From: JAAZCI01 sp046462535
GTDB lineage: Bacteria; Pseudomonadota; Gammaproteobacteria; Cardiobacteriales; Wohlfahrtiimonadaceae
Direction: 5' to 3'
Assembly (NCBI GenBank): GCA_046462535.1
Contig: JBKGVF010000020.1
Coordinates: forward strand, 186,001 to 250,000
Length of the DNA stretch: 64,000 bases
Position 1 is the first letter of the stretch; every line of letters begins with the position of its first letter. The translations under genes were made by a program, and so were the position numbers. This document shows positions 35,427 through 44,286 of this stretch, in pieces. The notes below the pieces were generated by a model. It was not told the DNA's origin. It was given only the letters and a program-made list of their open reading frames with translations, and ran no database searches.

Positions 35427-35956
35427 AGATGCTCCCGATTGATCTCTGCATAGAGAATAATATCTAAAAAACGCCCATCTTGACTACGTAAATAGTGATG
35501 TAGTAACCCCTCTTTTATAAATCCTGCTCGCTCTAAAAGTCTTTGTGAACGCCTATTATCCGGAGAGACTACTGCTTCTAAACGTAAAGTATTTAATTGA
35601 GTGAATGCATAGTGACGAAGTAACTGAACAGCCTCTAGCCCTAACCCCATCCCCCAATACTCGGGATGTAGCTCATAACCAATCTCAGCACGATACTCAT
35701 CATGATTAATATGATTATAGCCAGCTGTCCCAATAAATGATTGATCATAATAGAGAGCATAACGACATCCCCGCTCACTAAGGCGAGCCTCCTCCATCAC
35801 TGAGAGAATCTCAAGGATCTCACCTTCATTAGATGGGGGTTTTAAATTGATATAGCGATATACCTCAGGCTCTCGCCATAACCAATAGAGCTTTGATCGA
35901 TGCTGCTCCCCTAATGGTATTAATACTAATCGTTCACTTTCTAAACGTTCATCCAT
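35417..35956 (-). CDS. GNAT acetyltransferase, RimJ/RimL type
   Basis: Acetyl-CoA-dependent N-acetyltransferase; this branch includes ribosomal protein and antibiotic acetylases, but the target is unknown. I chose ATG 35956 (MDERLESERLVLIPL), which matches the family N-terminus, with AGAGGG about 11 nt upstream; a longer frame reaches 35992. The acetyl-CoA site is seen in EIGYELHPEYWGMGLGLEAV, and the C-terminus has RLEAVVSPDNRRSQRLLERAGF. About 179 residues. It overlaps ung by 10 nt and faces away from the small membrane protein gene. Confidence 0.85.
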   Translation of the reverse strand: MDERLESERLVLIPLGEQHRSKLYWLWREPEVYRYINLKPPSNEGEILEILSVMEEARLSERGCRYALYYDQSFIGTAGYNHINHDEYRAEIGYELHPEYWGMGLGLEAVQLLRHYAFTQLNTLRLEAVVSPDNRRSQRLLERAGFIKEGLLHHYLRSQDGRFLDIILYAEINREHLWY

Positions 35957-36013
35957 AATTAGTAGCCCTCTACGATATAATAAGTGCTTCATTTACTTAA
36001 AAGGTTAGAGATA

Positions 36014-36301
36014 ATGGCACAGCGCAAGGAACTTAATCCCCTCATCTATGGGGTTATTCACCTCATTATTCGCATACTATTGATTATGCTCTTTCTTCAA
36101 CTCTCCCTCACTCTTCTTAACTCCTATTGGGCTGGTCGAGAATGGGCATTTCATCTACCTCTTATCATCACCCTCTTTAGCTGGAGTGGCTATCTACTAC
36201 TTGAACTCTTAATTTTAAAGAGCTCTGCCGGACGCACCATTAATAAGAGCTTAGCCACTGTCGGCCTCCTTATGGCTCTAATACTTCTCTTGGTACAATA
36301 G
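36014..36301 (+). CDS. Small membrane protein of unknown function
   Basis: A 95-residue protein starting MAQRKELNP (ATG 36014; AAGG-like motif upstream). A longer frame from 35984 is less likely. It has three hydrophobic stretches: LIIRILLIMLFLQLSLTLL, a mid-region around IITLFSWSGYLLLELLI, and a C-terminal LATVGLLMALILLLV. The first and last are clear membrane segments. I recognise no family. It lies divergently from the GNAT gene and converges on ychF. Confidence 0.55.
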   Translation: MAQRKELNPLIYGVIHLIIRILLIMLFLQLSLTLLNSYWAGREWAFHLPLIITLFSWSGYLLLELLILKSSAGRTINKSLATVGLLMALILLLVQ

Positions 36302-36307
36302 ATCCTT

Positions 36308-36343
36308 TAAAAAAGATCCCATAGTATTCCTACCATGGGATCT
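36308..36343 (-). terminator. Intrinsic terminator after ychF
   Basis: On the minus strand AGATCCCAT (36343-36335) and ATGGGATCT (36322-36314) form a perfect 9-bp stem with a 12-nt loop, followed by TTTTTT. It serves ychF and lies between two convergent genes. Confidence 0.85.
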
Positions 36344-36370
36344 ATTAAGCGTAAATATTAGACGTTAGGG

Positions 36371-37465
36371 CTAAACATTAAATCTAAAATGAATAACATC
36401 CCCATCATTAACGATATAATCCTTCCCTTCTAAACGAACCTTCCCCTGCTCACGAGCGCCACTCTCTCCTCTATAGGTAACAAAATCCTCATATGCGATC
36501 ACCTCTGCACGAATAAAGCCTCGCTGGAAATCTGTATGAATCACACCGGCGGCCTCAGGGGCTGTTGCTCCCGCCTTAATTGTCCATGCACGTACCTCTT
36601 TAACCCCAGCCGTGAAGTAGGTCTCTAAATTAAGAAGCTTATAACCTGCTCGAATAACTCGATTAAGACCAGGCTCCTCAAAGCCCATATCCTCTAAAAA
36701 GAGCTCACGATCCTCCTCATCGAGTTGGGAGATCTCAGCCTCCATCGAGGCACAAATAGGAACCACAAAAGAGCCTTCAGACTCTGCATACTCCCGCACT
36801 TGATCAAGGAGAGGATTATTCTCAAAACCATCCTCATTAACATTAGCGATATACATAACCGGCTTAATCGTTAAGAGATGAAGCTCTCGAAGGAGTTGTC
36901 GCTCATCAGTAGAGAGCTCAAGCGAGCGAACGCTCTTACCCTCATTGAGCGCAGGAATAATTTTTGATTTAAGCAGCTCCGCTTGTGCGGCAGCCTCTTT
37001 ATCCCCCCCTTTTGCAACGCGCTCAACCCGCTGTAGAAAGCGCTCAGCGGTAGCAAGATCTGCAATTGAGAGCTCAGTATTGATTACCTCAATATCATCT
37101 AAAGGGCTCACTCTTCCAGACACATGCACAATATCATCATTCTCAAAACAGCGAACAACATGAGCGATTGCATCTGTTTCACGTATATTGGCTAAAAATT
37201 GATTTCCTAGCCCCTCCCCTTCTGAAGCCCCTTCTACTAAGCCTGCAATATCAACAAAATCCATATAGGTTTGCTGTACGCGTTCAGGCTTAACAATCTC
37301 AACTAGCGGCTCTAAACGAGGATCGGGAACATAGACGCGTCCCACATTCGGTTCAATAGTACAAAAGGGATAGTTTTCTGCATCAATACCTGCATTCGTT
37401 AATGCATTAAAGAGAGTCGATTTTCCTACATTAGGTAACCCAACAATGCCACACTGTACAGCCAT
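36371..37465 (-). CDS. ychF: Redox-regulated ATPase YchF
   Basis: OBG-family P-loop protein that hydrolyses ATP and associates with ribosomes; linked to oxidative-stress control in E. coli. G1 is GLPNVGKSTLFNAL, G3 is DIAGLVEGASEGEGLGNQFL. The C-terminal TGS domain (KEVRAWTIKAGATAPEAAGV to DGDVIHFRFNV) is complete. Length 364 residues is standard. It follows pth by 38 nt, the conserved pth-ychF order. Confidence 0.96.
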   Translation of the reverse strand: MAVQCGIVGLPNVGKSTLFNALTNAGIDAENYPFCTIEPNVGRVYVPDPRLEPLVEIVKPERVQQTYMDFVDIAGLVEGASEGEGLGNQFLANIRETDAIAHVVRCFENDDIVHVSGRVSPLDDIEVINTELSIADLATAERFLQRVERVAKGGDKEAAAQAELLKSKIIPALNEGKSVRSLELSTDERQLLRELHLLTIKPVMYIANVNEDGFENNPLLDQVREYAESEGSFVVPICASMEAEISQLDEEDRELFLEDMGFEEPGLNRVIRAGYKLLNLETYFTAGVKEVRAWTIKAGATAPEAAGVIHTDFQRGFIRAEVIAYEDFVTYRGESGAREQGKVRLEGKDYIVNDGDVIHFRFNV

Positions 37466-37503
37466 ATTTCTTCCTTATAAATAGTTGAATCATGATAATC
37501 TTT

Positions 37504-38064
37504 TTAGCGACGATGAAGATCATTCATCGCTCGCTCCCGATCACCACTAACATAATCATTGAGACTCTGCCGAGCAAAATAGAGTGAATCTAAAATTGCC
37601 TCATACTCTGATCCGCTTGCTCGACCTAAAACATAGTTAGAGACTTCTCTTCGATCACCTGGATGTCCAATACCAATTCGAAGTCGAGAGAACTGCTCTG
37701 TCCCTAGATGGGTAATAATACTACGAAGACCATTGTGCCCACCATGCCCACCTCCAACTTTAAAACGTGCTCGACCAGGTGGGAGATCTAACTCATCATG
37801 AACAATTAGAATCTCCTCTGGCTTTAACTTATAGAAATGGGCTAAGGCTTGTACCGATTCACCGCTACGATTCATATAGGTCATAGGCATTAAGAGCATC
37901 ACCGAGCGATTGTCCAACTGCACCTCACCTACCAACCCTTTAAAGCGCCTATTTTCGTTGAGCACACCGCTTCTAATAGCATCAATAAACCAAAAACCCG
38001 CATTATGGCGGGTTTTTGCATATTCAGGCCCAGGATTTCCGAGCCCTACTATCAATTTAATCAT
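37504..38064 (-). CDS. pth: Peptidyl-tRNA hydrolase
   Basis: Releases peptides from prematurely dropped peptidyl-tRNA. The start is probably ATG 38064 (MIKLIVGLGNPGPEYAKTRHNAG); two codons can be added upstream. The catalytic His in KTRHNAGF and the later NRSG, HDELDLPPG and GGGHGGHNGLRS motifs are all there. 186 residues is normal. It sits between rplY and ychF in the conserved order rplY-pth-ychF, with short gaps. Confidence 0.96.
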   Translation of the reverse strand: MIKLIVGLGNPGPEYAKTRHNAGFWFIDAIRSGVLNENRRFKGLVGEVQLDNRSVMLLMPMTYMNRSGESVQALAHFYKLKPEEILIVHDELDLPPGRARFKVGGGHGGHNGLRSIITHLGTEQFSRLRIGIGHPGDRREVSNYVLGRASGSEYEAILDSLYFARQSLNDYVSGDRERAMNDLHRR

Positions 38065-38078
38065 AAGCATTAAGACTC

Positions 38079-38762
38079 TTACTCGTCTGCCTCAGCCTCA
38101 GCATCCTCTTCTTCTGCCTCAGCTTCCTCAGCCGCCGCTTCAGCTTCTGCCGCAGCAGCATCTTCAGCCTCTTCATCATACTCTTGCATCTCAATAATGC
38201 TGACTACTGGCTGATCATTAAGCTCTTCTTCATTCATAAGATCAACAAAATCAACATTCTCAATAGCAGGAATATCTGAGATCATAAGCGTACCATTTAG
38301 CTCTAAATCTGTGATATCTAGCTCAATCACATTCGGTAAGTACTTCGGTAAACAGGAGACCGCTAATGATGCTAAGTGCTGTGTTACCTGACCATTACCA
38401 TGAACAACGCCATGAGCTTTATCTTCATTGAGTAACTCAACAGGAATATCAACAACAATCGCCTCATCTGCACGAACGCGCATAAAGTCTAAATGGGTAA
38501 TTAATGGCTTGAATGGATGACGCTGAATATCACGTAAAATTGCACTATCTTCTACACCATCGATCTCAATCGTAACGATACTTGTATAGATATCCTCATC
38601 ACGGAAGTTACGTAATACTGCGTTATGGTTAAGAACGATGCTCTCTGCCTCTTTATCTGCACCATAAACAATTGCGGGAATCTCTCCGTTACGACGTAGG
38701 CGGCGGCTCGCTCCTTTCCCTAAATCGGTCCGTTTGGTCCCTTTAAAAATTAAATCTGCCAT
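38079..38762 (-). CDS. rplY: 50S ribosomal protein bL25, Ctc form with acidic tail
   Basis: Binds 5S rRNA in the large subunit. The N-terminal L25 domain (1-95) begins LIFKGTKRTDLGKGASRRLRR, followed by the TL5/Ctc C-terminal domain (VDIPVELLNEDKAHGV and beyond). This two-domain form is longer than E. coli L25 (94 residues). The last 35 residues are almost only Glu, Ala and Asp (EEAEDAAAAEAEAAAEEAEA and after), an unusually acidic tail. 227 residues. First of the rplY-pth-ychF run. Confidence 0.95.
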   Translation of the reverse strand: MADLIFKGTKRTDLGKGASRRLRRNGEIPAIVYGADKEAESIVLNHNAVLRNFRDEDIYTSIVTIEIDGVEDSAILRDIQRHPFKPLITHLDFMRVRADEAIVVDIPVELLNEDKAHGVVHGNGQVTQHLASLAVSCLPKYLPNVIELDITDLELNGTLMISDIPAIENVDFVDLMNEEELNDQPVVSIIEMQEYDEEAEDAAAAEAEAAAEEAEAEEEDAEAEADE

Positions 38763-38847
38763 AATTAATTACTCCAATAAATAGTCAATAGTCCATGGGA
38801 TACCGCGACCAGCACCCACAGCGAATAAGCAAGGTATTATATAGCCC

Positions 38848-41094
38848 CTACTCCTCATTTGCAATTGCAATTGAGTTTACCACCATATTTTTACGAATCT
38901 CCACACCCCGCTTACCCCGCTCATCGAGTAGCTCTAACCACTCCTGCGGTTTTAGTGTAAACTCACGGCGACCATAGCCGATCCGTACTGAATCTTTCTT
39001 CCCCATAGTGATGATCGCTTTTAATGAATCAGCTCCCGACTTAAAATCAGCTCCAGGCATCTGAATAATCTGATTCCCCTTACCTCGACTAATCTGGGGT
39101 ATTTCACTTATCTTCACCACCAGAACACGCCCCGTGGCAGTGATAGCCATCAGGTAATCCTCTTCAATACTCTCAATTCGCTGAGGGGGAAGGAGTTGAC
39201 CACCATCATTAAGATTGACCATACTTTTGCCCGCTCTTTGTCGACTTAAAAGCTCTTTATACTGAATCACAAAACCGTACCCGTTTGTAGCCGATAGTAA
39301 ATAGTAACGTTCCGGTTTATCCAATATAATCTGCTCGATACGGCGACCACTCTCTAAAGTGATTCGTCCTGTGATCGGCTCACCCGTACTCCGTGCCGTC
39401 GGAAGATCATGGGTCGATGTACTATAGACGCGCCCATCATTATCAAATAGTACTAACTGCTGATTATTGCGACCAAAACAGGATGTTAAGTAACCATCTC
39501 CCGTCTTGTAGTTAAGGCCGGAAGGATCAATATCGAGACTCTTAGCAGCCCGAATCCAGCCCATCTTAGAGAGCACTACCATAACCGGCTCAGCACTAAT
39601 GAGAGCCGCCTCATCAATCGCCTCTGCAGCAGGGCGCTCAACAAGATCAGAGCGGCGCTCATCACCATAACGATCAGCATCCTCCTTAATCTCCTGTTTC
39701 ATGAGCGCATTAATTTTTTTCGGGCTCTTAAGATAACCTAAAATCTCATCTAGCTCCTTTTGCAGCGCTGCAGATTCGCCCTGAATCTTCATCTCCTCAA
39801 GGCGAGCTAACTGCCGTAAGCGGGTCTCTAGAATATATTCCGCCTGCTCATCTGTTAATTGAAAACGCTCAATCAACATCTCCTTAGGCTTATCCTCTTC
39901 ACGAATAATTCGAATAACTTCATCTAAATTAAGAAAGGCGATTAGCAACCCCTCTAAAAGGTGGAGTCGCCGTTCAATACGCTCTTTGTGAAAGGTTAAC
40001 CGCTTTGTGATTGTTTCACGCCTAAATTGAATCCACTCATTAAGAATTTGAGAGAGATTCTTTACCTGTGGCTTTAAATCTAACCCAATCATATTCAGGT
40101 TAACGCGAAAAGATTTTTCAAGATCCGTTGTTGCAAATAGATGGCTCATCACCCGTTTAAGATCCACTCGATTAGAGCGAGGTACAAGAACTATGCGTAC
40201 CAGCTCCTCATGATCAGATTCATCCCGAATATCTTCAATCATCGGAAGCTTCTTTGCCTCCATCTGCTCGGCAATCTCCACCTGAATCTTCTCACCTGAT
40301 ACCTGATAAGGTAGCTGGTAGATGACAATATTACCCTCTTCAATGCGATAACGAGCACGGACCCTGATGGAGCCACGCCCCTTCTGATAGATCTTAATAA
40401 GCTCCTCTTTAGGTGTAATAATTTCACCACCTGTAGGATAATCGGGTGCAGGGATATACTCTACTAATGCCTCTACACTCAGATTTGGATCATCAATCAG
40501 GGCACATGTTCCTGCTGCAATCTCATGGATATTGTGGGGAGGAATATCGGTAGCCATCCCCACCGCAATACCTGATCCTCCATTGAGTAAAACATTAGGA
40601 AGTCTTGCAGGAAGCAGTGCTGGCTCCTGCAGTGAGCCATCAAAATTTGGCTGCCAATCAACCGTCCCCTCACCAAGCTCCTGAAGAAGTAGCTGCGAAT
40701 ATTTTGAGAGCTTTGATTCAGTGTAACGCATGGCTGCAAATGATTTAGGATCATCGAGCGAACCAAAGTTTCCTTGTCCTTCCACTAAGGGGTAGCGGTA
40801 GGAGAAGGGTTGAGTCATCAATACCATCGCCTCGTAACAGGCACTATCACCATGAGGATGGTACTTCCCTAATACATCCCCTACTGTACGAGCGGACTTC
40901 TTCGGCTTTGCACTCGCTGAGAGGCCAAGCTCACTCATCGCATAGATGATACGTCGTTGAACCGGCTTTAATCCATCCCCAATATAGGGAAGAGCTCGAT
41001 CTAAAATGACATACATAGAGTAATTAAGGTAAGCCTCTTCGGCAAAATCTGCCATAGAGCGCTGTTCAAAATTTTGATTGGTTAAACTGCCCAT
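38848..41094 (-). CDS. parC: DNA topoisomerase IV subunit A
   Basis: Decatenates daughter chromosomes with ParE. I place the start at ATG 41094 (MGSLTNQNFEQRSMADFAEEAY); the longer frame to 41127 would lie in a terminator T-tract. The catalytic Tyr lies in FAAMRYTESKLSKYS. The quinolone-resistance region GDSACYEAMVLMTQPFSYRY keeps the usual Ser and Glu, the susceptible type. The C-terminal half has beta-propeller repeats. 748 residues. parE is not adjacent in this window. Confidence 0.95.
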   Translation of the reverse strand: MGSLTNQNFEQRSMADFAEEAYLNYSMYVILDRALPYIGDGLKPVQRRIIYAMSELGLSASAKPKKSARTVGDVLGKYHPHGDSACYEAMVLMTQPFSYRYPLVEGQGNFGSLDDPKSFAAMRYTESKLSKYSQLLLQELGEGTVDWQPNFDGSLQEPALLPARLPNVLLNGGSGIAVGMATDIPPHNIHEIAAGTCALIDDPNLSVEALVEYIPAPDYPTGGEIITPKEELIKIYQKGRGSIRVRARYRIEEGNIVIYQLPYQVSGEKIQVEIAEQMEAKKLPMIEDIRDESDHEELVRIVLVPRSNRVDLKRVMSHLFATTDLEKSFRVNLNMIGLDLKPQVKNLSQILNEWIQFRRETITKRLTFHKERIERRLHLLEGLLIAFLNLDEVIRIIREEDKPKEMLIERFQLTDEQAEYILETRLRQLARLEEMKIQGESAALQKELDEILGYLKSPKKINALMKQEIKEDADRYGDERRSDLVERPAAEAIDEAALISAEPVMVVLSKMGWIRAAKSLDIDPSGLNYKTGDGYLTSCFGRNNQQLVLFDNDGRVYSTSTHDLPTARSTGEPITGRITLESGRRIEQIILDKPERYYLLSATNGYGFVIQYKELLSRQRAGKSMVNLNDGGQLLPPQRIESIEEDYLMAITATGRVLVVKISEIPQISRGKGNQIIQMPGADFKSGADSLKAIITMGKKDSVRIGYGRREFTLKPQEWLELLDERGKRGVEIRKNMVVNSIAIANEE

Positions 41095-41114
41095 AAATAA
41101 GTTTTTCTCTACAA

Positions 41115-41146
41115 TAAAAAAACCCACCGAAGCGTAACTGATGGGT
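41115..41146 (-). terminator. Intrinsic terminator between Pcm-like gene and parC
   Basis: On the minus strand ACCCATC (41146-41140) pairs with GGTGGGT (41128-41122, one G-U pair) around an 11-nt loop, then six T. It ends the Pcm-like transcript. Confidence 0.8.
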
Positions 41147-41190
41147 CTTATAGGTGATTTAATCGTCTATATATCTAATGATTTAATGAT

Positions 41191-41859
41191 TTAAAATATA
41201 AATTGTGGCTTATCCTCAAAGCCTACAAGACGCTCTAACTCCGTCTCAAAAATTGGCTCAGCAATAATACGATCGGCATACCGGTAATGAACAGTAAGGC
41301 TCATCTCATAAGGGTTGCCTACCACTGCTGTAAGGCGCCCCCGCTCATTGAGCAGATCGGTTAAATACTCCGGCACTTTAGCTAAGGAGCCAGCTAAAAT
41401 AATAACATCAAATGTCCCTAACTCATCAAGAGAGTCCTCAGCAATATTGAGAGTTATAAACTCAATATTTTGATACCCCTCCGCCTCACAGCGTGCTGCC
41501 GCCTGCGCAACGAGCTCTGCATCTAAATCCACCGCCACTACAGAAGCTCCTAACTGCCCTAAACAAGCAGCAAGAAAACCACTTCCAGCGCCGACTAAGA
41601 GTATCCGCTCATCTGCCTGTATACGTGTCTCTTGTAGAATACGCCCCTCAATGACCGGCGATAACATGCTGACATCTTTATTTAGAGGGATACGCATCTC
41701 AGAGTAAGCTACAGGGCGATACTCTTCTGGAACAAAATGGTGACGAGGAACGTTGTCAAAAGCATCTAAGACCCGCTGATTTAACACCCGCCAAGGTCTT
41801 AACATCTGCTGGATCATATTGGTCCGGGATTGCGCCATATTAAATTTACTATTCGCCAC
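41191..41859 (-). CDS. Protein-L-isoaspartate O-methyltransferase family protein
   Basis: SAM-dependent methyltransferase of the Pcm family (222 residues), which repairs isoaspartyl residues. The segment MIQQMLRPWRVLNQRVLDAF and VPRHHFVPEEYRPVAYSE match the family. The SAM motif is ILLVGAGSGFLAACLGQLG and the acidic residue is in VVAVDLDAELV. The family motif around the peptide site is altered (NKDVSMLSPVIEGRIL rather than the usual GQTISxPxx), so the true substrate may differ; this branch is common in gammaproteobacteria near tolC or parC-like loci. It is followed by a terminator. Confidence 0.8.
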   Translation of the reverse strand: MANSKFNMAQSRTNMIQQMLRPWRVLNQRVLDAFDNVPRHHFVPEEYRPVAYSEMRIPLNKDVSMLSPVIEGRILQETRIQADERILLVGAGSGFLAACLGQLGASVVAVDLDAELVAQAAARCEAEGYQNIEFITLNIAEDSLDELGTFDVIILAGSLAKVPEYLTDLLNERGRLTAVVGNPYEMSLTVHYRYADRIIAEPIFETELERLVGFEDKPQFIF

Positions 41860-42088
41860 TTTTACCCTCTCTATTTGTACTTCTTTATAAGTAAATTAGT
41901 TGTAATTAGATTATAATACCATAACCATTTACTCTGTTTGCAAGGATTTTTTAGGGGGCGTCTGCTTTAGACTTTAAAATAGGTAAAGAGCCCCATAGCT
42001 GCTTGAAAAGAGTAGCGCGACTCTCTAAAATTCAATGCTGACAACTACTATCCCCGAAATCATCGTTAACTATGAGGAATATTAAAAT

Positions 42089-43336
42089 ATGTTTAAGAAG
42101 ATTGCTCTAAAAGAGTTTGACCAGGCGCTCTACACCGCCATTATGGATGAGAATAGACGTCAAGAGGAGCATGTTGAGTTGATCGCCTCCGAAAACTACT
42201 GCTCCCCCTTAGTAATGGAGCTGCAAGGATCGCAACTTACCAATAAATATGCTGAAGGGTATCCCGGCAAGCGCTACTACGGAGGATGTGAGTTTGTTGA
42301 TATTGCTGAAGAGCTTGCTATTGAGCGAGCGAAGAAGCTCTTTGGTGCTGATTATGCAAATGTACAACCCCACTCTGGCTCTCAGGCAAATGGTGCGGTC
42401 TATCTTGCTCTTTTAGAGGCGGGGGATACTGTATTAGGAATGAGTCTTGATCATGGTGGTCACCTAACTCATGGCGCGAGTGTCAACTTTTCAGGGCGTA
42501 CCTATAATGCGGTTCACTATGGTGTTAACGATGAAGGGCTAATCGATTATGCTGAAGTCGAGGCGTTAGCTATAGAGCATAAGCCAAAGATGATTATTGC
42601 GGGTTTCTCTGCATACTCTAAAACATTGGACTTTGCTAAGTTCCGCGAAATCGCTGATAAAGTTGGAGCATATCTTTTTGTTGATATGGCGCATGTCGCT
42701 GGTTTAATTGCTGCAGGGCTCTACCCTAATCCCGTTCCATATGCTGACGTTGTTACTACAACCACACATAAAACACTACGGGGCCCACGTGGTGGTCTTA
42801 TTCTGGCAAAAGCCAATCCCGATCTTGAGAAGAAGCTAAACTCAGCCATCTTCCCAGGTATCCAAGGTGGCCCCCTCATGCATGTGATTGCCGCAAAAGC
42901 AGTCGCTTTTCTTGAAGCATTACAGCCTGAGTTTAAAGAGTATCAGGCACAAGTTATTGCAAATGCCAAAAAGATGGCGACTATCTTCCAGTCAAGAGGC
43001 TATAAAATAGTCTCTAATGGTACCGATAATCATCTCATGTTGGTAGATCTAATCGATCGTGGTATTACAGGTAAAGAGGCAGATGAGGCTCTTGGACGCG
43101 CCAATATAACTGTTAATAAAAACTCTGTCCCTAATGATCCCCAATCACCATTTGTGACTTCAGGGATCCGTGTAGGAACACCCGCAATCACAACCCGTGG
43201 ATTTAAGGAGGCAGAGATTGAGCTACTTACTAACTGGATCTGTGACATACTCGATAATATCAATGATGATGAGGTTATTGAACGAGTGGCAAACAATGTA
43301 AAAGGGCTCTGCGCTAAATTTCCAGTTTATCAGTAA
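42089..43336 (+). CDS. glyA: Serine hydroxymethyltransferase
   Basis: PLP enzyme that converts serine and tetrahydrofolate to glycine and 5,10-methylene-tetrahydrofolate, the main C1 source. The PLP lysine is in TTTTHKTLRGPRGGLIL (about 230). Other landmarks are LIASENYCSPLVMELQGS, ANVQPHSGSQANGAVY and the C-terminal TSGIRVGTPAITTRGF. 415 residues is a normal length. A GAGGAA Shine-Dalgarno precedes the start by about 9 nt. It is a single-gene unit ended by a strong hairpin. Confidence 0.97.
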   Translation: MFKKIALKEFDQALYTAIMDENRRQEEHVELIASENYCSPLVMELQGSQLTNKYAEGYPGKRYYGGCEFVDIAEELAIERAKKLFGADYANVQPHSGSQANGAVYLALLEAGDTVLGMSLDHGGHLTHGASVNFSGRTYNAVHYGVNDEGLIDYAEVEALAIEHKPKMIIAGFSAYSKTLDFAKFREIADKVGAYLFVDMAHVAGLIAAGLYPNPVPYADVVTTTTHKTLRGPRGGLILAKANPDLEKKLNSAIFPGIQGGPLMHVIAAKAVAFLEALQPEFKEYQAQVIANAKKMATIFQSRGYKIVSNGTDNHLMLVDLIDRGITGKEADEALGRANITVNKNSVPNDPQSPFVTSGIRVGTPAITTRGFKEAEIELLTNWICDILDNINDDEVIERVANNVKGLCAKFPVYQ

Positions 43337-43363
43337 ATTACCCTAATCAATTAGCAAAATAAG

Positions 43364-43395
43364 AGAGAGCTCCTCTAATGGGAGCTCTCTTTTTT
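43364..43395. terminator. Strong terminator between glyA and metQ-like gene
   Basis: AGAGAGCTCC (43364-43373) and GGAGCTCTCT (43381-43390) form a perfect 10-bp stem with a 7-nt loop and a T-run on the plus strand. The minus strand also ends in TATTTTG, so it may also serve the convergent sulfur cluster. Confidence 0.9.
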
Positions 43396-43423
43396 ATTAT
43401 CTTTCATTTTTATTAATTTAATA

Positions 43424-44263
43424 TTACTCCCCTGCCTGCCATATTTTAGGTTCAATAAATCCCTCATATAGTGGCGTACTACGAATATAATCTCGATAGA
43501 AATCTGACTCGTAAGCAGCTTTAAGTGCTCTAGCCCAAGGCTTATCAAGATCATCTTTACGAATCACAACAATAACCACATGCTCTGGCGGAGTCTTCTC
43601 CACCACCAAACCATCGGTCATCTTTAATCCAGCATTGGCAACATAATTGCCATTAACTATAGCAAAATCAACATCATCAATCGTTCGTAAACTTTGTGGC
43701 GATTCGATCTGTTTAAAGATTAAATCTACAGAGCCTGGATGGATATCATTAGCGCTAAACTGCTTAATATCTGCATCTTCAGCAATCGTTACCCAGCCAA
43801 TCTCCTCTAAAATTCGTGCCGCTCGCTCCGCATTAACAGGATCATTAGGGATAGAGACGGTCATTCCATCACGCACCTCTGCTAACGAAGTATGACGTGT
43901 TGAGCGTAAGGATTGTGGGGCACTAGCAAGGTCCACTAACTTCACCATTATATTGTCAAAGTGGGGATTGACCTCTTCCATATAGGCTTGACTCTGATGA
44001 ATCGCTACATCAATCGATCCCTCATAAAGAGCTGGATTGATCTGCGCATTTTGTGATAAGACACGCACCTCTGTTTGATACCCCTCTTTAGCTAATAATG
44101 GCGCTACCCCCTCTTCAAATTGATCAATATAGGTCGAGGGCCCAAAACCGACACGAATGACCGTATCGTCAGAAGACTCTCCACCACAAGCACTTAATAG
44201 GATCCCCAATACTGAAGTAACAAGAAATAACCCCACTCGATTCCATCTATCTTTTATCATCAT
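43424..44263 (-). CDS. MetQ/NlpA-family substrate-binding lipoprotein 1
   Basis: Periplasmic binding lipoprotein for the MetNI importer. Signal peptide with lipobox LLSAC and lipid Cys at about residue 26. It keeps the family core (SIPNDPVNAERAARILEEIGWVT and VNGNYVANAGL). Compared with methionine-binding MetQ, the segment usually containing an aromatic HxPYL pocket is IHQSQAYMEEVN, and the later VxPxxxYS is replaced by SAPQSLRSTRH, so the ligand may not be methionine. 279 residues. Closely related to the adjacent gene, so a tandem duplicate. Last gene of the metN-led cluster; 23 nt after its copy. Confidence 0.85.
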   Translation of the reverse strand: MMIKDRWNRVGLFLVTSVLGILLSACGGESSDDTVIRVGFGPSTYIDQFEEGVAPLLAKEGYQTEVRVLSQNAQINPALYEGSIDVAIHQSQAYMEEVNPHFDNIMVKLVDLASAPQSLRSTRHTSLAEVRDGMTVSIPNDPVNAERAARILEEIGWVTIAEDADIKQFSANDIHPGSVDLIFKQIESPQSLRTIDDVDFAIVNGNYVANAGLKMTDGLVVEKTPPEHVVIVVIRKDDLDKPWARALKAAYESDFYRDYIRSTPLYEGFIEPKIWQAGE

Positions 44264-44286
44264 TAATTACCTTTCTAATAGGGAGA

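Noticed and set aside
42035..42085. 16-codon ORF ending 3 nt before glyA (possible leader peptide)
   Set aside because: No Shine-Dalgarno, no repeated codons for a relevant amino acid; probably chance.
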